From: Pedobacter cryoconitis
GTDB taxonomy: Bacteria > Bacteroidota > Bacteroidia > Sphingobacteriales > Sphingobacteriaceae
NCBI RefSeq assembly: GCF_014207135.1
Contig: NZ_JACHCC010000005.1
Coordinates: forward strand, 310,001-374,000
DNA: 64,000 nucleotides
Direction: 5' to 3'
The notes under the pieces were generated by a model that saw only the letters and a list, made by a program, of their open reading frames with translations, had not been told where the DNA came from and made no database searches. The translations under genes were made by a program, and so were the position numbers. Positions 17,517 to 25,132 of the stretch are shown here, piece by piece. Position 1 is the stretch's first letter. Every line of letters begins with the position of its first letter.

Positions 17517-17550
17517 ATAATTGACATAAAATTTAATACTGACCAAAATT

Positions 17551-17742
17551 ATGAAAAAAATTTCTCAAGAAACAATCTCAACAATGGGATTGGAAGAAAT
17601 ACCAGATCAAGAATTGAGCACTATTAATGGTGGAATAAGTATTTTGGGAGTTGTTGTAAAATACTATGCTATTTCGGCTTTGAGCCCTTTTTATGGTTTT
17701 GCACATGGCTTGGGTGTAGCTGTAGGATATATGACAAAGTAA
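17551..17742 (+). CDS. Double-glycine leader peptide, bacteriocin-like
   Basis: 63 residues. The leader (MKKISQETISTMGLEEIPDQ, then ELSTINGG) ends in Gly27-Gly28, and its Leu/Glu/Ile pattern (E-L-x-x-I-N-G-G) fits double-glycine leaders cut by C39-peptidase ABC exporters. The 35-residue core is hydrophobic and glycine-rich (YGFAHGLGVAVGYMTK at the end) with no cysteine, like class II bacteriocins or signalling peptides in Bacteroidota. No C39 transporter is visible in the window, so export would rely on a distant system. It is surrounded by AT-rich DNA, a remnant paralogue and a small membrane protein that may be an immunity factor. Function is inferred. Confidence 0.65.
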   Translation: MKKISQETISTMGLEEIPDQELSTINGGISILGVVVKYYAISALSPFYGFAHGLGVAVGYMTK

Positions 17743-17753
17743 ATTTTAAATTT

Positions 17754-17796
17754 GGTTATAGCTGAGGTAATCTGTAACTTCAACTATAACCTTTTC
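17754..17796 (+). terminator. Terminator after the double-glycine peptide
   Basis: GGTTATAG (17754-17761) pairs with CTATAACC (17784-17791), followed by TTTTC. The long loop makes it a weak prediction. Confidence 0.5.
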
Positions 17797-17815
17797 ATGT
17801 AATAATCAGATTAAG

Positions 17816-17971
17816 ATGAAAAATAATATTGAAAAAATAGTTGATTCTGATAATCCATATGTACGTGCAATTTTTCTTGCATTCGTTTTCTTTATAATTC
17901 TAATTCCGATCTACAATATTGGTAAGAGTGATGGAGCGAAAGTTTTGATAAGTAGCGAACTTAAAAGGTGA
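17816..17971 (+). CDS. 51-residue membrane peptide next to the double-glycine peptide
   Basis: ATG at 17816, TGA at 17969-17971. The sequence has a charged start (MKNNIEKIVDSDNPYVRA), one membrane span (IFLAFVFFIILIPI), then YNIGKSDGA and a basic tail. The YxIGKxDGA motif recurs at the end of the remnant at 17358-17495. There is no leader with a double glycine. It may be a dedicated immunity protein or another small secreted or membrane peptide of the islet. No family recognised; codon use is AT-rich like its neighbours. Confidence 0.5.
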   Translation: MKNNIEKIVDSDNPYVRAIFLAFVFFIILIPIYNIGKSDGAKVLISSELKR

Positions 17972-18006
17972 TCTCGGATCACTTCACATTGAAATATAAA
18001 TTATAA

Positions 18007-18651
18007 CTAAAAATCTGTATCAAGCTTTTTACCCATCTCCCTTTGAACTAAGTTAAATGTAACTAGCATTTTATCATTAAGAGTCTTCAAAACTCTCATT
18101 CTTTGTCTCTTGCCATTTTGACGAGAATTAGCCAATTTTTTGACAGGCATGCTTTGTGACTGAAAATCTGTATATGATTTATATCTTGAAGATTGACCGT
18201 AGGTATATTGTGGCACCTCCATTTTGATTTTGTATTTTCCGTCTTTAACGATAATAGAAAGTAAAGCATTGAAATAATATTGATCAGTACTAGGGTTTGA
18301 TCCTAGGGCACTTAAAGCAGTCATGTCACTTATGTCATAAAAATTATTTATACTACATATTCCTGCCTCAGAGTCGTAATTTGATGTACCTATTTTGTTG
18401 TTTGTAAAAGTTTTCTGGATCGCTAGTTTAGCCCGGGAAAAAAGTTCTGGTTTAGAGATATTTGGTAATTCGACGACAGCTTCAACATATACTTCGTTAT
18501 CTTTAAGAGGCAAGTAGTCTCCTAGTGCCACGGTATCAGCAACCTTGCTGCCGTTTCGAAATGTACTCCAGGTAATTGCGTCTTGTGCATTAGCACTGAG
18601 TCCCATCGATAGGATTAAGATAGATGAGAGAGTTAATTCTTTTAATTTCAT
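18007..18651 (-). CDS. DUF4468-like secreted protein
   Basis: 214 residues with a signal peptide ending near LSANAQD (residue 23). The core (about 50-160) follows the DUF4468 pattern: VYVEAVVELPNISKPELFSRAKLAI, here read in two parts, then a hydrophobic strand LLSIIVKDGKYKIKMEVPQ and a late FQSQ segment. The function is unknown; the fold is TBP-like. The C-terminal part is basic. It is probably periplasmic. A second member of the family lies at 35479-35979. DNA here is AT-rich, and it shares the islet with an unrelated secreted protein. Confidence 0.65.
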   Translation of the reverse strand: MKLKELTLSSILILSMGLSANAQDAITWSTFRNGSKVADTVALGDYLPLKDNEVYVEAVVELPNISKPELFSRAKLAIQKTFTNNKIGTSNYDSEAGICSINNFYDISDMTALSALGSNPSTDQYYFNALLSIIVKDGKYKIKMEVPQYTYGQSSRYKSYTDFQSQSMPVKKLANSRQNGKRQRMRVLKTLNDKMLVTFNLVQREMGKKLDTDF

Positions 18652-18969
18652 AACTTGTATTTTTTAAGCTCTAAAGCTATTAATATTATAGGAAATTCGA
18701 ACATAACTTATTGCTAATATTTTTTACGGTGAGTAATACTTGTCTCAACAAACGAACATTAGCTTGGTACCAGTGACCAGTTGCTGGGTAATTAGATTCT
18801 TCCCCTTAGTAAGTCGCCTTTAAATAAAGGTGAGATTAGTAGGTACCAGCCATTGAATAATACCTACCTCTTAAAACGAATTTTTGGCCCGGTTCCTATG
18901 GCCAATCATCCAGCCGGACATTTTACCTGGCCCATTCTGATTTATTGGATAGGCCAGATTTCTAAAATG
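18652..18969. other. Gene-free stretch between two secreted-protein genes
   Basis: No credible ORF on either strand. It contains short inverted segments around GGTACCAG and a CTGGCC/GGCCAG pair (18929-18960) that could be a terminator for the gene at 18970-19476, without a T run. Otherwise nothing recognised. Confidence 0.5.
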
Positions 18970-19476
18970 TCACCATGTATAGATAGGTTTTTTAGATCCT
19001 TCTTTAAAAAGAATTGTGACTGTTGGAAGGATAGTAAGCTCTTTTGGGTTGTCATTATATTTGATATAGCTATCAAGAGGTATTTTAAACGCACTATTCT
19101 TTGGATCACTTTTCCGTAAAGCATCCAATCTGGTAGATATAATAAAAAAAGTAATTTGAAAATTCTGTTCTTTTAATCCGGACTTAATTATCCAGAAGCT
19201 ACTGGATCTTTCAATGGCATCTTTTGCAGTCTTAAAAAAAAGATCGTCCTGGTTATTTAAATTCTGTATAGCGATAACTTTTCCTTTTTCTGAAACGGTA
19301 AAATTAACGGTAGAAAATCCACACCTCGGATTCTCTTCTAACATTAGAGACACCCTCGGTTCACTAAAAAAATTGACAACAGAACTATCTCTATTATCAT
19401 AATAAAGAACATACTTATGTTGAGCCTTTAGACCAAGGCTAAGAGTTAAAATAAAAAGAATAATGCAGGATTTCAT
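18970..19476 (-). CDS. Secreted protein of unknown function
   Basis: 168 residues with a signal peptide (MKSCIILFILTLSLGLKAQ). The middle contains FTVSEKGKVIAIQNLNN, which resembles the beta-strand/helix layout of TonB C-terminal-like domains in Bacteroidota (a V-x-x-x-G-x-V pattern), followed by AIERSSSFWI. The match is too weak for a firm call. It has no close operon partner and lies in the AT-rich islet between the DUF4468-like gene and a TetR gene. Function unknown; likely periplasmic. Confidence 0.6.
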   Translation of the reverse strand: MKSCIILFILTLSLGLKAQHKYVLYYDNRDSSVVNFFSEPRVSLMLEENPRCGFSTVNFTVSEKGKVIAIQNLNNQDDLFFKTAKDAIERSSSFWIIKSGLKEQNFQITFFIISTRLDALRKSDPKNSAFKIPLDSYIKYNDNPKELTILPTVTILFKEGSKKPIYTW

Positions 19477-19598
19477 AGGTAAGCTCAGTTGTTTTAATAT
19501 TGATCCCTTAATGATAAGGGTTTAATTACCAAACTTTAATAAACTTACATAAAACGACTTATAGCCGTGGTTAACCAGGCAATTCTGTAGAGAAAATC

Positions 19599-20201
19599 TT
19601 AAAAAGCCAGGGACTTACAGAACCCATTGATAGCATCTTTGAGAATCATCTTCCTGAAAGCATCTGTTTTACCACTTTTCTCAATCATCTGTATAGAAAC
19701 CAATCCATGCAGAATAGACCAGTAAGCATGATATTTCAGAAAATAATCAGCCTGTTCATTATTGACCTGAACTAATGCCTCCCTGATCGTAGAAATCAGA
19801 ATAGTAGTCATCTCCTTAATTTCAGCGAACTGATTAACCATTTCACAGGCAGGAATGCCCAGACCAAACATCAGTTGATAATATTCCTTATTTTCAAAAG
19901 CAAAATCCCAGTACGCATAAGCCATTGCCTCTAATTGCGCATCAGGTTTGTCAACAGTGCTTTTAGCCTCATGCAGTACCAAAGCCATCTTCTGAAAGCC
20001 TTCTTTCGAAAACTCCAGTAATATGGCTTCTTTATTTTCAAAGTGATTGTAAATTACTGGTATGCTATATTCTATTGCATCTGCAATTTTCCGGATAGAA
20101 AGAGACTGCCATCCATCAGTCAGTACCATATGCCAGGCTGCAGCCAATATCCCTGAACGGATCTCTTCTTTATGACGCATTTTACGCTCAACTATTCCCA
20201 T
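19599..20201 (-). CDS. TetR/AcrR family transcriptional regulator
   Basis: 200 residues from the ATG at 20201 (MGIVERKMRHKEEI); Met at 20180 is possible and the frame extends to 20270. The N-terminal HTH is clear: RSGILAAAWHMVLTDGW, LSIRKIADAI and IPVIYNHFENKEAILLEF. The C-terminal ligand domain contains AYAYWDFAFENKEYYQLMFG, typical of the WHG-type TetR group, and YWSILHGLVSIQM. The ligand and targets are unknown. No efflux gene is adjacent; the AlkB-like gene upstream on the same strand is separated by 117 bases. It probably regulates itself. Confidence 0.85.
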   Translation of the reverse strand: MGIVERKMRHKEEIRSGILAAAWHMVLTDGWQSLSIRKIADAIEYSIPVIYNHFENKEAILLEFSKEGFQKMALVLHEAKSTVDKPDAQLEAMAYAYWDFAFENKEYYQLMFGLGIPACEMVNQFAEIKEMTTILISTIREALVQVNNEQADYFLKYHAYWSILHGLVSIQMIEKSGKTDAFRKMILKDAINGFCKSLAF

Positions 20202-20318
20202 ATATCTGCATAAGTTAACACTGTTAGCAAATATAAACCTATTATCATTCTGTTCGGAATTTAGGTTCAATTTTGACTTAGTTGCAACAAACAGGATGGC
20301 TTAGATAGGGTTAATTGG

Positions 20319-20954
20319 TCATTTAAGATGGACTAATCTAAAAGTCAGATTAATACGTGGGCCGACTTGAAAAGTCGTTTTGGTCAGGCGGTGCTCCCAG
20401 TACTGCTGAGTCTGTCTTTTCATCAGGACCAGACTGCCATGATCCAGTTCTAAAGAGATCACCGGCATTTTTTCCTTATAATCTCTGAACTGAAATATCC
20501 GGGTCGCCCCAAAACTAACAGACGCTATAACCGGGAATTCTCCCAGCGAATGTTCATTATCCCTGTGCCAGCCCATATAATCCTGGCCGTCCCGGTAATA
20601 ATTCAATAAACAGACATTGAACTGATGTTCACATTTAGCTTCCAGCTTTTCTTTGATTTTCAGTAAAGGCAGACTCCATTCAAGAGCTTTCATCTTCAGG
20701 CCCGCATAACTGTACTCCATCCCCTTATCACCGAAAAAAGCAGTCAGACGGGGCTGCATTACTCTTTTACCAAACAGAATAACTGGCTCCTGCATCCAGG
20801 AAACGTCTTCTTTTAAATAGTTAAAATAGGAATCACTCTCTTCAGGGTCAAAGAAAGTGGGATATAATAATACCTCACCATGAGATGGCAGGATATTGAT
20901 ATGATCTGCGTCAATCGGGTTATGCATAGTTAAAGGATCAAACAATCTCCTCAA
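20319..20954 (-). CDS. AlkB-like 2-oxoglutarate/Fe(II) dioxygenase
   Basis: 211 residues (or 202 from the ATG at 20927). The double-stranded beta-helix core is visible: YRDGQDYMGWHRDNE (His and Asp iron ligands), SFGATRIFQFRD, then LVLMKRQTQQYWEHRL (second iron His) and PRINLTFRLV with the two 2-oxoglutarate-binding arginines. AlkB-type enzymes repair 1-methyladenine and 3-methylcytosine in DNA or RNA by oxidative demethylation. The short form, lacking a methyltransferase fusion, fits the ALKBH2/3-like group. Stand-alone gene; the inverted repeat at 21004-21055 lies upstream. Confidence 0.9.
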   Translation of the reverse strand: MRRLFDPLTMHNPIDADHINILPSHGEVLLYPTFFDPEESDSYFNYLKEDVSWMQEPVILFGKRVMQPRLTAFFGDKGMEYSYAGLKMKALEWSLPLLKIKEKLEAKCEHQFNVCLLNYYRDGQDYMGWHRDNEHSLGEFPVIASVSFGATRIFQFRDYKEKMPVISLELDHGSLVLMKRQTQQYWEHRLTKTTFQVGPRINLTFRLVHLK

Positions 20955-21003
20955 TACTAAACAAAAACCAGCAGATATTGTGTGGGAAAAGGTGTGGAAT
21001 ATG

Positions 21004-21055
21004 ATCGGTCAGGATATGTCTTCTTAGCTGAGCTATGAAAACCATCCTGACCGAT
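21004..21055. repeat. 12-bp perfect inverted repeat between the AlkB-like and J-domain genes
   Basis: ATCGGTCAGGAT and ATCCTGACCGAT form a perfect stem with a 28-base loop. It lies 20 bases downstream of the J-domain gene on its transcript, so it could act as a terminator or 3'-end stabiliser, but no T run follows in that direction. Confidence 0.5.
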
Positions 21056-21075
21056 AGATAGAACTAACCTGTTAA

Positions 21076-21522
21076 TTAGGCAGTTTCTAATTTTACGATA
21101 TTTCTGTAAGGGAAAGAGTTGAAGATATGACGACGTGCAAATCTACCAGGAGAATCTGCATTAACCAATTTCACATATATTGCTCTTGGAACTTCAAAAT
21201 ACTCATATCCGCTTCCATCAAGGAAATGAACTGTAAGTACAAGTCCAGCCCAGGTATAGTCAGCAATACCACATGAACTGATTGTGTTTGTGTATTCTTC
21301 AATTGAGCCAGCAAGCGTTTCAGGAGCAATACTAACCAGGAAGTGATAAGCTTCAATAATTTCTTTACTTTTTGTTTCAGCAGCTAATTTAGCTTCATCA
21401 CTTTCCTGAAATTTATCCGGATGATATTCCTTCATTAAATTTCTGTAAATGGTTTTTAACTCTTTCAGCTCGGCATCTTTTTGAACACCTAACAATTTTC
21501 TGTAATCGACAATCTTCTTCAT
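21076..21522 (-). CDS. J-domain protein with C-terminal KTSC domain
   Basis: 148 residues. The J domain (about 5-65) has the HPD motif at His34-Pro35-Asp36 within YRNLMKEYHPDKF, needed to stimulate DnaK ATPase. The C-terminal half (about 85-145) is a KTSC domain: YTWAGLVLTVHFLDGSGYEY in outline, then VPRAIYVKLVNADSPGRF and FNSFPYRN. KTSC is a small domain of unknown function that occurs in lysyl-tRNA synthetase-like and phage contexts. No glycine/phenylalanine linker or zinc finger. It has a perfect -7 element (TACCTTTG) upstream at 21610-21603. Probably a specialised DnaK co-chaperone. Confidence 0.88.
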   Translation of the reverse strand: MKKIVDYRKLLGVQKDAELKELKTIYRNLMKEYHPDKFQESDEAKLAAETKSKEIIEAYHFLVSIAPETLAGSIEEYTNTISSCGIADYTWAGLVLTVHFLDGSGYEYFEVPRAIYVKLVNADSPGRFARRHIFNSFPYRNIVKLETA

Positions 21523-21602
21523 AATATATTTAATGGCAATTATTGCTTGTATTTAACTGACTGAATTACAGGATAAACCCATACAGATTGCAAACAATTT
21601 TG

Positions 21603-21610
21603 CAAAGGTA
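21603..21610 (-). promoter_or_regulatory. -7 element of the J-domain gene promoter
   Basis: TACCTTTG on the minus strand matches TAnnTTTG exactly, about 80 bases upstream of the ATG at 21522. No clear TTTG -33 element at 19-21 bp. Confidence 0.5.
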
Positions 21611-21753
21611 CAATTTTATAAACGAAAGAAAGATTAAGGTTTAATTAAGCCAGTATTAATACTAGAAAGCAGCCCTTCAAATCCAGTTTTGAACCAAAAA
21701 AATCATGAGCCCAGATGCAAAAAACAAGTACTATCAAGAGAAACTAACAATAT

Positions 21754-21810
21754 TTTAACCCTGGTTTAACTAAATTTTAATCGGTCTTTAATCACTCTAC
21801 TTTATTTTTG
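21754..21810 (+). promoter_or_regulatory. Four TTTAA repeats at 11-bp period plus -7 box: two-component-controlled tatA promoter
   Basis: TTTAA begins at 21754, 21765, 21776 and 21787, exactly 11 bp apart, with C or T following each copy. A perfect -7 element TATTTTTG occupies 21803-21810, 16 bp after the last repeat start. Tandem repeats of 11 bp are the binding pattern of PhoB/OmpR-type regulators. The downstream operon encodes such a regulator (22003-22737). An identical layout stands at 24106-24162. Confidence 0.72.
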
Positions 21811-21844
21811 ACCCAACAAAACACACCCTTAATTTTTAAAAGAT

Positions 21845-22006
21845 ATGCCTCAACCTATTATTTTAGCTTCACTGGGCACCCCCGAAATCCTGGTGATCCT
21901 GGTAGTTGTACTACTTCTTTTTGGAGGTAAAAAAATCCCTGAGCTCATGAAAGGGCTTGGCCAGGGAATGAAAGAATTTAAAGACGGACAAAAAGGAAAT
22001 GAATGA
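21845..22006 (+). CDS. tatA: Sec-independent protein translocase TatA/TatE
   Basis: 53 residues: a short N-terminal membrane helix (about 11-26, [15 protein letters not shown]), the conserved FGGKKIPEL hinge, an amphipathic helix ([14 protein letters not shown]) and a charged tail. This is the pore-forming subunit of the twin-arginine pathway. The ATG at 21845 has no competitor. Its stop overlaps the start of the OmpR-type regulator by 4 bases (ATGA), so it is the first cistron of the signalling operon, behind the TTTAA-repeat promoter. tatC is not in the window. Confidence 0.92.
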   Translation: MPQPIILASLGTPEILVILVVVLLLFGGKKIPELMKGLGQGMKEFKDGQKGNE

Positions 22007-22737
22007 GTTTGGATTTAGATAGTTACCTTTGTGACACAACCAACTCTACTCAGCAAATGTTTAATATCGGATTAGCAGAAGATGATGTAAAAATCGCCAG
22101 CCTTGTGAAAACGGGTTTGGAAGAACATAACTATAACGTCACTACTATCCCTGATGGATTGGAGGCCCTTCATACCTTCCAGGAAGGAAAGTTTGATTTA
22201 CTGATTCTCGACATCATGATGCCGGGAATGAATGGTATTGAGGTATGCCGCCAGATCAGGCAAACGAATAAAGACGTGCCTATTCTGATGCTGACTGCTT
22301 TAGGCTCTATTGATGATAAAGTACTCGGACTAAATTCCGGTGCGGATGATTATCTGGTCAAACCTTTTCATTTTAAGGAATTACTGGCAAGGATAGAGGC
22401 CATGGTCCGGAGATTGCAGAATACTACACAACATCAGCAGATCCATACCCTGAGCTTTGAAGATATCGTCATGGATACTTACAGTAAGACTGTTCAGCGG
22501 GCCGGTAAAGATATCCCGCTTACAGCGAAAGAATTCACCTTACTGGAATTATTCCTTAAAAACCCTAACCGCCTTCTGTCACGGCAATATATTGCAGAAA
22601 ATGCATGGGATATCAGTTTTGATACAGGCACAAATGTGATTGATGTTTATGTGAATTTCCTGCGGAATAAAATCGAAAAAGGATTTGACAGAAAACTGAT
22701 CCATACAAAAATTGGCATGGGTTACATTATGAAGTAA
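22003..22737 (+). CDS. OmpR/PhoB-family response regulator
   Basis: 244 residues from the ATG that overlaps the tatA stop; ATG at 22057 ([10 protein letters not shown]) is equally plausible, since the first 18 residues ([18 protein letters not shown]) are not part of the receiver fold. Receiver domain: [19 protein letters not shown] (phospho-Asp), LTALGS, YLVKPF. Winged-helix domain: [29 protein letters not shown] and [14 protein letters not shown]. It pairs with the kinase 8 bases downstream. It probably binds the 11-bp TTTAA repeats at both ends of the operon, giving autoregulation. Confidence 0.9.
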   Translation: MSLDLDSYLCDTTNSTQQMFNIGLAEDDVKIASLVKTGLEEHNYNVTTIPDGLEALHTFQEGKFDLLILDIMMPGMNGIEVCRQIRQTNKDVPILMLTALGSIDDKVLGLNSGADDYLVKPFHFKELLARIEAMVRRLQNTTQHQQIHTLSFEDIVMDTYSKTVQRAGKDIPLTAKEFTLLELFLKNPNRLLSRQYIAENAWDISFDTGTNVIDVYVNFLRNKIEKGFDRKLIHTKIGMGYIMK

Positions 22738-22745
22738 AGCCGGCC

Positions 22746-24101
22746 ATGAAGATCAAAGACCGACTGGCTTTATACTTTACGCTGATTAGTACGATCACCT
22801 TGTTGTGCGTATTATCAGCTATCTATTTCACCTTCAATAAGGTGATGGAGTCCGAATTTTTTGATCGTCTGACTGACCGGACCATGGTTACCGCCAAGTT
22901 ATATCTGCAGGCGGATGAAATCTCAAATGAAGCCCTGAATAAAGTCAGGGCGCAATATCTCGAAAAACTGAATGGTGAGGTTATCCGGATTTACAATGAC
23001 CGCAACAGTGCAGCCTTTATTGGAGATGCCAAACAATTCTGGACCAACGAAACCATCAACAAGGTAAGAGAAGCGGGTAAAATACGCTTCAAACATGGTG
23101 ACAGACAGGCAGTTGGTATTTTCTATAAAGACAATCAGGGTAACTTTGTGATACTCGCTTCTGCAATAGACAAGAGCACAGAAACCAGAATAAATAAATT
23201 ATTGAACGTGATGATCGGTGTATTCATCGTCATTTTCATTGGTTTGCTGCTATCCGGGCGGTGGATTGCCAAAAGAATATTATCACCACTGGATGTATTT
23301 ATTGATCAGGTTAAACTCATCAAATCAAATAATCTCCATTTCCGGGTAAAAGAAGGTACCAATCACGATGAGATCACCTTATTGGCGCAGAACTTCAACA
23401 ATCTGATGGAGCACCTGGAGCACTCTTTTATTTTACAGAAAACATTTGTAGCCAATGCTTCCCATGAACTGAGGACCCCGGTGACCAGGATGATCATTGG
23501 TGCAGAGATTTCCCTTTCCAAAGACCGTTTAAAAGAAGATTACAAGAAAGCACTTCAGTCTGTACTGGAGGATGCAGAAAAACTCGAAAATATTATTACT
23601 GCCTTATTTAACCTGGCACAGGCCGACTTAGAATATAGCTCTTCCCTTGCGCAGCAGATCCGTATTGACGAATTGATCTGGCAATTGCAGGCCGAATGGA
23701 ACCAGCGTAAGGGTCCTAATAAATTAACCGTAGAGATGAAGAATCTGCCCATGACAGATGATTCGCCCTTAATCATTACCGCTAACCCTACTCTATTGCA
23801 AATTGCCCTGGATAATATCATTGGCAATGCCTTTAAATTCTCTGATGATCAGCAGGTAAGCTGCCTGCTTGAAATTACCGAAGAAGGTTTAACACTAACC
23901 ATCAGTGACCAGGGTGTTGGTATTGCCCAGGATAAACTGAGCGATATCTTCAAACCCTTTTATAGCTCTTCACATAAAGTTGAACATTCGGGCAACGGAA
24001 TGGGCCTGTATATGGCCAATAAAATCATCAATCTCTTCAAGGGAAAAATCACTGTAACTTCAGTAATTGACCAGGGAACAGTCTTCCATATCAGATTCTG
24101 A
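22746..24101 (+). CDS. Sensor histidine kinase paired with the OmpR-type regulator
   Basis: 451 residues: membrane span (about 10-30), a periplasmic domain of about 125 residues with no recognised fold, second span (about 155-175), HAMP (KRILSPLDVFIDQVKLIK), HisKA (phospho-His240 in ASHELRTPVTRM) and an ATPase domain (NIIGNAFKFS, DQGVGIAQD, NGMGLYMANKII). The signal is unknown. It follows the regulator by 8 bases and ends 5 bases before the second TTTAA array, so no terminator separates it from that promoter. Confidence 0.92.
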   Translation: MKIKDRLALYFTLISTITLLCVLSAIYFTFNKVMESEFFDRLTDRTMVTAKLYLQADEISNEALNKVRAQYLEKLNGEVIRIYNDRNSAAFIGDAKQFWTNETINKVREAGKIRFKHGDRQAVGIFYKDNQGNFVILASAIDKSTETRINKLLNVMIGVFIVIFIGLLLSGRWIAKRILSPLDVFIDQVKLIKSNNLHFRVKEGTNHDEITLLAQNFNNLMEHLEHSFILQKTFVANASHELRTPVTRMIIGAEISLSKDRLKEDYKKALQSVLEDAEKLENIITALFNLAQADLEYSSSLAQQIRIDELIWQLQAEWNQRKGPNKLTVEMKNLPMTDDSPLIITANPTLLQIALDNIIGNAFKFSDDQQVSCLLEITEEGLTLTISDQGVGIAQDKLSDIFKPFYSSSHKVEHSGNGMGLYMANKIINLFKGKITVTSVIDQGTVFHIRF

Positions 24102-24105
24102 TTAT

Positions 24106-24162
24106 TTTAACCAATTTTTAATTCGCCTTTAATTCTCGTTTAATTCAGTGATACTAAATTTG
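24106..24162 (+). promoter_or_regulatory. Second TTTAA array (4 x 11 bp) plus -7 box, driving a gene-free transcript
   Basis: TTTAA begins at 24106, 24117, 24128 and 24139, each 11 bp apart; a perfect -7 element TAAATTTG occupies 24155-24162, 16 bp after the last repeat start. Repeat number, period and distance to the -7 box are the same as in the tatA promoter at 21754-21810. Transcription would start near 24168. Confidence 0.72.
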
Positions 24163-24167
24163 TTTTA

Positions 24168-24338
24168 AGGATAAAATGAACAGTCAATGGAGGTTATTGG
24201 CGATTAAGATTTTATCTGTAAAGATAGTTTTTTCAGTTGGTTAGGGTGTGTTTGCATGATGCAAAAGAATTGGCAGGTTTTTGAAGCATAGTCCGCAAAC
24301 ACTTTAAAGGGGTAACGCTGAAGCGGATACCCCTTTTT
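24168..24338 (+). ncRNA. Candidate small RNA controlled by the adjacent two-component system
   Basis: A roughly 170-base stretch bounded by the TTTAA-array promoter (-7 box 24155-24162) and a clear terminator (24309-24338). It holds no convincing protein; the only start-bearing frame is 22 codons (24176-24244). Internal pairing is possible: GTGTTTGC (24248-24255) with GCAAACAC (24295-24302), and a TTTGCAT/ATGCAAA hairpin inside. This looks like a regulated small RNA that carries the output of the kinase-regulator pair, like the envelope-stress RNAs of enterobacteria in design. No RNA family was recognised. Exact ends are estimates. Confidence 0.55.
24309..24338 (+). terminator. Terminator of the candidate small RNA
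   Basis: GGGGTA (24309-24314) pairs with TACCCC (24328-24333), with a GC-rich loop, then TTTTT. Confidence 0.8.
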
Positions 24339-24410
24339 ATATTTAAATACTTTTTCCGAAACAGTATTGTCTCTGAACTGTTAATTAGATGCGAATAAAA
24401 TCATCTCCTT

Positions 24411-25100
24411 ATGGAAACACATCACACACATCTGAAATTACGTTCCGGCAAGTTTTCTATAGACAAGCATCATTTTTCAAATGTGGGATTAACTGAGCGT
24501 CTTGTATCCGTATTTACTGGTGCCATTTTATTGAGCAAAGGCATAAAAAGTCCTTTAAAGACAAAATTTCTATACGGTGCGTATCTTACTTACAGAGGTT
24601 TTACTGGACATTGTCTGTTATACGAACGCTTAGGTATAGATGCCAGAAGACCTCATGCTGTTAACGTTCGCGGAGAGTTTATCATTGACAGGCCGGCACA
24701 CGAAGTATACAGCCACTGGCGCAACCTGAATAATCTTCCTGGTAGTCTGAAGCATTTAATGGATGTTAAGATGTTAGATGAGAAGTTATCGGCATGGAAG
24801 AGCAGAGTACTGGGCAACCTTGTTAAGTTAGACTGGAAAGCAGAGATTGTGAAAGACGAGCCCAATCATCTGATCGGATGGAGATCGACAACCAGCTCGA
24901 TCATCAAACATGTAGGCAAGGTAGAATTTACAGAAACAGCGGACGGCCTGGCTACCAAACTCAGAATAGTTATTTCCTATTACCCGCCGGCCGGAGGTTT
25001 AGGGATCGGTATTGCCCGCCTGTTAAATCCTTATTTCGAGCATTTGTTAACCAATGAAATTAAAACCTTCAAACAGCAGATCGAATTACCCATTATGTAA
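24411..25100 (+). CDS. DUF2892 + SRPBCC domain protein
   Basis: 229 residues. The N-terminal part (about 20-75) resembles DUF2892, a two-helix membrane-associated domain: SNVGLTERLVSVFTGAILL and YRGFTGHCLLYERLGI. The C-terminal part (about 85-229) is an SRPBCC/polyketide-cyclase-like ligand-binding fold, with FIIDRPAHEVYSHWRNLNN at its start and an amphipathic last helix. The combination is common in Bacteroidota and Proteobacteria and is linked to stress responses, but the ligand is unknown. Single gene between the candidate small RNA and the convergent DUF5362 gene. Confidence 0.85.
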   Translation: METHHTHLKLRSGKFSIDKHHFSNVGLTERLVSVFTGAILLSKGIKSPLKTKFLYGAYLTYRGFTGHCLLYERLGIDARRPHAVNVRGEFIIDRPAHEVYSHWRNLNNLPGSLKHLMDVKMLDEKLSAWKSRVLGNLVKLDWKAEIVKDEPNHLIGWRSTTSSIIKHVGKVEFTETADGLATKLRIVISYYPPAGGLGIGIARLLNPYFEHLLTNEIKTFKQQIELPIM

Positions 25101-25132
25101 TTTCACTGAAATCTGAAGGCCTTAAAAGCAGG

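Noticed and set aside
20902..20913. Exact copy of the FNR-like box TGATCTGCGTCA
   Set aside because: It lies inside the start of the AlkB-like coding sequence, where the bases are explained by codons for I-D-A-D-H-I, and no -7 element stands at the 33-bp distance.
16883..21522. Possible prophage or integrative element around the AT-rich islet
   Set aside because: No integrase, transposase, tRNA attachment site or flanking direct repeat is visible.
24176..24244. 22-codon ORF in the candidate small RNA
   Set aside because: Too short and of unremarkable composition; the terminator-bounded structure is better explained as RNA, although a dual function cannot be excluded.
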